Assembly (NCBI RefSeq): GCF_003967535.1
Contig: NZ_BIFR01000001.1
Location: 2,851,001-2,915,000 of the forward strand
Direction of reading: 5' to 3'
Length of the DNA: 64,000 nucleotides
Origin: Tengunoibacter tsumagoiensis
Lineage (GTDB): Bacteria > Chloroflexota > Ktedonobacteria > Ktedonobacterales > Ktedonobacteraceae
Part shown: positions 60,087 through 64,000 of the stretch, piece by piece
How the letters are laid out: every line of letters starts with the position of its first letter
Position numbering within the stretch: position 1 is the first letter of the stretch
Made by a program: the position numbers and the translations under genes
The notes under the pieces: model-generated
Seen by the model: the letters and a program-made list of their open reading frames with translations, nothing else
Databases searched by the model: none
What the model was told of the DNA's origin: nothing

Positions 60087-60548
60087 ATGCGTATGGTGCA
60101 ACAACGACCCTCTGATCCTACGACCCTGGTGATTGAAACCCTTTTCTGTCATACAAGTGCCGAAACCGTTTTCAATTACTTGACGCAGCCAGCTCTTCTA
60201 CAACAATGGTGGCCCCAGGAGGCCACCATTGAACCATGTTGTGGCGGTCAATATCACTTGAGCTGGCCACAGATGAACTGGCATCTTCGGGGCCAGTATC
60301 TTTGTTTTGAACCAGGCGCACGACTGACCTTTACCTGGCACTGGGACCACGATGAAGAGGGAACCTCTGAAACGGTCGTGGATGTGATCATTGAGCAGGC
60401 TGTGAACGGTGATATTCGTCTACAGCTGACTCAGGGACCATATGCTGAGACGCCAGAGGATCAGAATCTCCGGCTGGAGCATCACCTTCCTGGCTGGCTT
60501 CATTTTTTGCCACGCCTACAAGCGTGTGTGCAAGCTACTGGTAGATAG
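60087..60548 (+). CDS. SRPBCC (AHSA1-like) domain protein
   Basis: A 153-residue START/AHSA1-fold protein: VIETLFCHTSAETVFNYLTQ, PALLQQWWPQEATIEPCCGG, GARLTFTWHWDHDEEG, EHHLPGWLHFLPRLQAC. Members bind hydrophobic ligands or stabilise partner proteins. ATG follows AGAGGAGCAAGGC. The HIT gene follows 37-82 bp later on the same strand. Confidence 0.85.
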   Translation: MRMVQQRPSDPTTLVIETLFCHTSAETVFNYLTQPALLQQWWPQEATIEPCCGGQYHLSWPQMNWHLRGQYLCFEPGARLTFTWHWDHDEEGTSETVVDVIIEQAVNGDIRLQLTQGPYAETPEDQNLRLEHHLPGWLHFLPRLQACVQATGR

Positions 60549-60585
60549 CTTTGCCCTTTTTTATTGGATCAGTCAGAAAAATCTC

Positions 60586-61107
60586 ATGATACCTGAGAGT
60601 ATTTCTTTTTTGAGAAGGGAGTGGAGCCTTTTGAAGCGTCAAGACTCAGATGCAGAAGCATGTTTTATCTGTTGGAAACATCGTGGTGATATTACTCTTC
60701 CAGGCGGTGTCCTGTATGAAGACGATCTTGTATCTGTCGGGCATATGTGGGGAGGGGAGGGACCTGCGTATCTGGGATATCTCATGGTCGAATTGAAGCG
60801 ACATGTGCCAGGGTTGGCTGATCAGACCGATGAAGAAGCTCAGGCACTGGGAGTACTGGTAGCTCGCCTGAGCCGGGCACTGAAAGCGAGTGAGGGAGCA
60901 GAACACATCTATCTGTTTGTGTTTGGAGACCATGTTCCTCATCTGCATATGCATCTTGTCCCACGTTACCCTGGAACGCCACAGGCCTATTGGGGAACTC
61001 GGGTTGACGAATGGCCTGATGCACCGCGTGGAGATGCATCTGTGGTAGAGGTAGTATGTGAGCGTTTAAGGCAGTGGCTCGCACAGGAGCAGGTCCGTTC
61101 CCAATAG
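60586..61107 (+). CDS. HIT-family hydrolase
   Basis: A ~174-residue histidine-triad protein: EACFICWKHRGDITLPGGVL, EDDLVSVGHMWGG, and the catalytic HVPHLHMHLVPR (HxHxH) near the C-terminus. The family cleaves or transfers nucleoside phosphates. The start is uncertain: ATG 60586 has a poor site, while TTG 60631 follows GGGAGTGGAG and would drop 15 residues. Confidence 0.85.
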   Translation: MIPESISFLRREWSLLKRQDSDAEACFICWKHRGDITLPGGVLYEDDLVSVGHMWGGEGPAYLGYLMVELKRHVPGLADQTDEEAQALGVLVARLSRALKASEGAEHIYLFVFGDHVPHLHMHLVPRYPGTPQAYWGTRVDEWPDAPRGDASVVEVVCERLRQWLAQEQVRSQ

Positions 61108-61203
61108 CATATAGAAGAGATGAAAGTGAAATCTGGCGCTAAGATAGAGCCGATTTGTGAGAACAATAGCAAGTGAGAATGAGTAGCCAGGAAAGTGGAG
61201 AGT

Positions 61204-61604
61204 ATGTTACGAAAGATTGACTGCGTCATGATCCGCGTTGATGATGTGGATTCTGCCGCCCACTATTATGCAACGGTGTTTGGTTTGCACCCCCAGTGGA
61301 GTGGCGATGGCTCGGCGATGGCTCGATTGGACTTGTTTTTCCCGAAAGCGATACCGAGATTGTGCTGCATAGTGATTCTGGTATTCCCTCAGCAGTGGAA
61401 GTTCATTACCTCGTTGAGGACGTTGTAGCAGCCGTTTCTTTGTATGAAGCGCAGGAATGTCAGGTTCTGGTCGCTCCTTTCGATGTAACTATTGGGAAGT
61501 GTGCGGTCATCAAAGACCCATTTGGTATACGACTGTGCATTCTTGATATGACGAAGGGAGCACGGGCCCTCAATCTTGCATCATCATCTGGTGAATCTGA
61601 TTGA
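61204..61604 (+). pseudogene. VOC (glyoxalase-like) protein with 11-bp duplication frameshift
   Basis: Frame 1 reads MLRKIDCVMIRVDDVDSAAH, YYATVFGLHPQWSGDG. After a doubled GGCGATGGCTC the frame shifts, and frame 2 gives IGLVFPESDTEIVLHSDSG, YLVEDVVAAVSLYEAQECQV, IKDPFGIRLCILDM to the stop. Removing one copy restores SGDGSIGLVF and a normal ~129-residue VOC protein of the dioxygenase/fosfomycin-enzyme superfamily. Confidence 0.88.
61303..61324 (+). repeat. 11-bp tandem duplication in the VOC gene
   Basis: GGCGATGGCTC at 61303-61313 and again at 61314-61324. It explains the frameshift. Confidence 0.92.
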
Positions 61605-61856
61605 ATGCGCTCACGAGCCTCTGTTGAGGATGCTTTCATCTCTCTTCAGTACGGTCTTCTTTTCCTAGCGCGGTCAAAAAGTGATGGGTTGAAGATGGTT
61701 TATTCTAAAGATACGTTGTGTGAATGGGTGATAGAAGTCTCTCTACGGCTGCTTTTGGGTTGAATGCCCCACTTTCCTCATGTTGCCGATCTCTTACCGG
61801 AAAAGAAGAGTTAATCAGGAATGAATGAGTAAGATAGAGAAGGAGACATACAAACG

Positions 61857-62744
61857 ATGGGCTATAATACTTCTTTTACTGGTACATTTCGGTTCAATCG
61901 CTTTTTGAGACCTGAGCATAAGGCCTATTTACACCGATTTGCGGAGATCCGTCATGAAGCGCTTCACGAAGAAAAACTGAATGACTATCCAGATCCACTT
62001 CGTGAAGCTGTTGGATTGCCAATTGGGAAATATGGGATGTATTTTACTGGTTTTATCGATCCGAAAGGCGTTGGAGACGATATTTTATTGGGTTATTGCA
62101 ACTCTAGCGAAATCTATAATATCCCAGATTTATTGATACGGTCGCCAGAAGCCTTTTGGATTCCCTCTACTTTCTGTCAATGGGAGCCGACAGTTGATGG
62201 CAGGGGCATTGAAGCAAACGGAGATAAATTTTATAGGTATGTCGACTGGCTCCACTTTCTTCTCAATCATTTTCTGATACCCTGGGGGTATGAGCTTTCA
62301 GGTACTGTTTCCTATGAAGGAGAGCAGGGGGAGCATGGAAGAATTATCGTTAGCAAGAATGAAGTTCAGGTCATAGTTGATGGAGCCTCATTGGTTCCTC
62401 GCTCAAAGGAAGGCCCAGAGTTTGATGAAGTGCCCAAAACTCATTGGATGACACTTGGGTCGGTTTCTGATGCCGCACGGCAAGCTCTTCTTGAAGCAGG
62501 GGCAACTGTTGTAGATTTGTATGAAGAGCCGCCCGTTGTGCTAGTGGGTATTCCGTACGATTGGAATTATTACGAAAGATTTGGGCGCGTGGATCTCTCT
62601 ATCTGGACAACAGAGGGGATCTGGCTCGATTCAAAGCAGCTTCGTTTAGAATGGAGTCACAATAACTTTCCTGGTCGTCTTTGGGGTGGCTTTCCAAGAC
62701 AACGACTTATCCTTCCTGATGAGCCTTATGAATCATTGGAATAA
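61857..62744 (+). CDS. Conserved hypothetical protein (MGYxTxFTG family)
   Basis: A 295-residue protein starting MGYNTSFTGTFRFNRFLRPE, then FWIPSTFCQWEPTVDGRGIE, DKFYRYVDWLHFLLNHFLIP, WGYELSGTVSYEGEQGEHGR. The N-terminal ~175 residues match a family of uncharacterised proteins found in bacteria and phage; the last ~110 residues are an extension I do not recognise (IPYDWNYYERFGRVDLS). Start follows GAAGGAGACATACAAACG. A good terminator follows. Confidence 0.78.
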   Translation: MGYNTSFTGTFRFNRFLRPEHKAYLHRFAEIRHEALHEEKLNDYPDPLREAVGLPIGKYGMYFTGFIDPKGVGDDILLGYCNSSEIYNIPDLLIRSPEAFWIPSTFCQWEPTVDGRGIEANGDKFYRYVDWLHFLLNHFLIPWGYELSGTVSYEGEQGEHGRIIVSKNEVQVIVDGASLVPRSKEGPEFDEVPKTHWMTLGSVSDAARQALLEAGATVVDLYEEPPVVLVGIPYDWNYYERFGRVDLSIWTTEGIWLDSKQLRLEWSHNNFPGRLWGGFPRQRLILPDEPYESLE

Positions 62745-62755
62745 AATTCTCTGTA

Positions 62756-62794
62756 AAAGGTTCAGAGGTTTGTTTGTCTCTGAATCTTTTCCTT
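62756..62794 (+). terminator. Rho-independent terminator
   Basis: 12-bp stem (62756-62767 with 62778-62789, one G-T pair), 10-nt loop, then TTTTCCTTTCC. It lies 12 bp after the stop of the gene at 61857. Confidence 0.82.
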
Positions 62795-62899
62795 TCCTTC
62801 TGTATCACGCGCTCTGCGGGAACGCTAGCTTGAATGGCTTTCTTTCTCCGCAATATTAAATCGTTTTTTACAATGAATGTGATACCTGATCTATCACAC

Positions 62900-63121
62900 T
62901 CAAGCACATCCTAAAAACAACTCATTCTGGTGAGCATACGCCAGAACGCTGTGAGCGATAATGCTGACAGAACAAAGTCCAGCAACTTCGGGCACTGGCA
63001 CTTCAAAAGCCTTGCGTCCTTGTTCATCAAAACACAAGAGACTTCCTTTTTGTTGGAGAAAGATGTAGCCATCATGGTCAACGATCGGTTGCTGTGCCCC
63101 AATTGATAGAGATCCTGTCAT
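62900..63121 (-). CDS. Small protein resembling a beta-propeller blade
   Basis: A 73-residue frame MTGSLSIGAQQPIVDHDGYI, FLQQKGSLLCFDEQGRKAFE, with AAAAGGGATC ahead of the ATG. The W-less blade-like pattern (GYIFLQQKGSLLCFD) suggests a fragment of a PQQ-like propeller. Coding status moderate. Confidence 0.45.
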   Translation of the reverse strand: MTGSLSIGAQQPIVDHDGYIFLQQKGSLLCFDEQGRKAFEVPVPEVAGLCSVSIIAHSVLAYAHQNELFLGCA

Positions 63122-63232
63122 AGTAAGATCCCTTTTCCTGTGAAAAATATCGTTGTGTTAATAAAGGTTTTGGCAATTTTTTCAATTCTATACCTCCTTA
63201 ACATTAGTCGTAAATTGTTGCAATGTGAGTTT

Positions 63233-64000
63233 TTACCTGTTCCAGTATTCTTCAACGAATCCGGCCATGAGTGGAGAGGCGCTTTTGTCTGGAATGGCAA
63301 CTAATAAAGCACGCATAGCACGGGTCATGCCGACGAAGAGAAGACGACGCTCGGTTGCCATAGCCTCCGTAAGCTCTTCACGCGTTGCATACTCTGGCTT
63401 TTGAACGTATTTCGCACTTTTGTGCAGGCCGGCCAGCGCGACGATAGGAAACTCCAGGCCCTTGGCCGAGTTGAGTGTCAAAATTTTAATACCAGGCTGT
63501 GTCAGGCTGAGATACTGCCCCGACATAAAGGTCGCCTCCAGGGCGTAGGATTTGAGGGCGCTGGCAATGGCACGACCAATTTTTTCGCTGGGACAAAGGA
63601 TGGCACAGGCATCTATTGGTAGCTTGTAACTTCTGGCGGCACCTGTCAGGAAGCTGGCCAGGAGCTGGGCTTCGTCTTTGTCGTTGAAGACTTTTCGGAT
63701 CGTTGGAAGTGGACCATGGTAGGTGTAGTGTCGTTCAATTGGTTCGTTGTCCAGCACTTCCTGCGCCAGATACGATTGAGCTGCCTCACCGATCTCTTGC
63801 GTGGAGCGATAGTTGGTGTGAAGAATGGCGGTACGACCCCTGAATTGTAACTCATGATGAATTTGAGACCAGTTGAAGTGGCTCCCATAAATAGATTGAT
63901 TAGCGTCTGCGGTGATAAAAAGTTTGTTGGGATTACGACAAAGTTGAACCAGTAGCCGCAGGGCGCTTGGGTCAAGGTCCTGGGCCTCATCGATAATAAC
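63233..64000 (-). CDS. UvrD/Rep-type DNA helicase, C-terminal half (5' end outside window)
   Basis: The open frame runs to the window edge. Motif II VIIDEAQDLDPS, III ITADANQSIYGSH, IV LHTNYRSTQEIG, V TLNSAKGLEFPIV and VI RRLLFVGMTRAM are all present in order. This is superfamily 1A ATP-dependent helicase; the Walker A half lies beyond 64000. Length and context fit a UvrD-like repair helicase. Confidence 0.92.
   Translation of the reverse strand, partial: VIIDEAQDLDPSALRLLVQLCRNPNKLFITADANQSIYGSHFNWSQIHHELQFRGRTAILHTNYRSTQEIGEAAQSYLAQEVLDNEPIERHYTYHGPLPTIRKVFNDKDEAQLLASFLTGAARSYKLPIDACAILCPSEKIGRAIASALKSYALEATFMSGQYLSLTQPGIKILTLNSAKGLEFPIVALAGLHKSAKYVQKPEYATREELTEAMATERRLLFVGMTRAMRALLVAIPDKSASPLMAGFVEEYWNR

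Noticed and set aside
1-64000. tRNA or rRNA genes
   Set aside because: No cloverleaf or rRNA-like stretch was recognised by eye on either strand; a covariance search would be needed to exclude one.

Overview
The window reads as accessory chromosome of a spore-forming, filamentous-type Chloroflexota bacterium (class Ktedonobacteria is my best guess). The reasons are moderate GC, two F420-type luciferase-like oxidoreductases, a MalT-like LuxR giant, IS607/TnpB elements, several lipoproteins with PR1 or TolB-like folds, and a high load of acetyltransferases, nucleotidyltransferases and major facilitator (MFS) exporters. This assignment is inference; no rRNA or tRNA is present.

Layout. 1-7.7 kb: 3' end of gap (glycolytic GAPDH), a DUF302 gene, a metallophosphoesterase, a CAP lipoprotein, an F420-type oxidoreductase, an MFS exporter, a GNAT and an APH-like kinase. 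8.1-10.0 kb: an IS607-type element with serine recombinase, TnpB and a nested candidate omegaRNA. 10.2-32.9 kb: a mosaic of resistance-like enzymes (double GNAT, DHFR-like, nucleotidyltransferases, macrolide-type glycosyltransferase, P-loop kinases, MFS, quinone reductase) mixed with broken genes, including a MalT-like regulator cut inside its HTH, a degenerate ClpB-like AAA domain and a 456-bp duplication that made a chimeric gene. 33-37 kb: a MarR-GNAT-flavoprotein-MFS operon resembling organoarsenical detoxification loci, with paired operators around a consensus promoter; the MFS gene is broken by a truncated TnpB element. 37.6-40.4 kb: a Cys-pair repeat protein with an M28 peptidase, divergent from a SigZ-like ECF sigma factor with a Cys-rich tail. 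40.7-50.8 kb: an AlbA_2/Nudix fusion of two remnants behind iterated sites, a phosphoesterase-HD pair, a second F420-type enzyme, a 14-TM exporter, and an EamA-hydrolase pair divergent from a LysR regulator. 51-55.7 kb: a decayed mobile element (tyrosine recombinase remnant), an AT-rich membrane protein, a small inverted-repeat element and GNAT/methyltransferase shards. 56-64 kb: a TetR-FAD monooxygenase-MBL hydrolase unit with a perfect 42-bp palindromic operator, a receiver-domain remnant, SRPBCC and HIT genes, a frameshifted VOC gene, and the C-terminal half of a UvrD-like helicase running off the window.

The dominant theme is turnover. About twenty truncated, fused or frameshifted genes are visible, several joined directly to other fragments, and two were inactivated by short tandem duplications (7 bp x3 and 11 bp x2). 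The best candidates for new biology are the Cys-pair repeat protein/M28/SigZ locus, the AlbA_2 gene whose start codon is the inverted copy of an upstream iterated 12-mer, and the small RHH-like protein translationally coupled to a TnpB.
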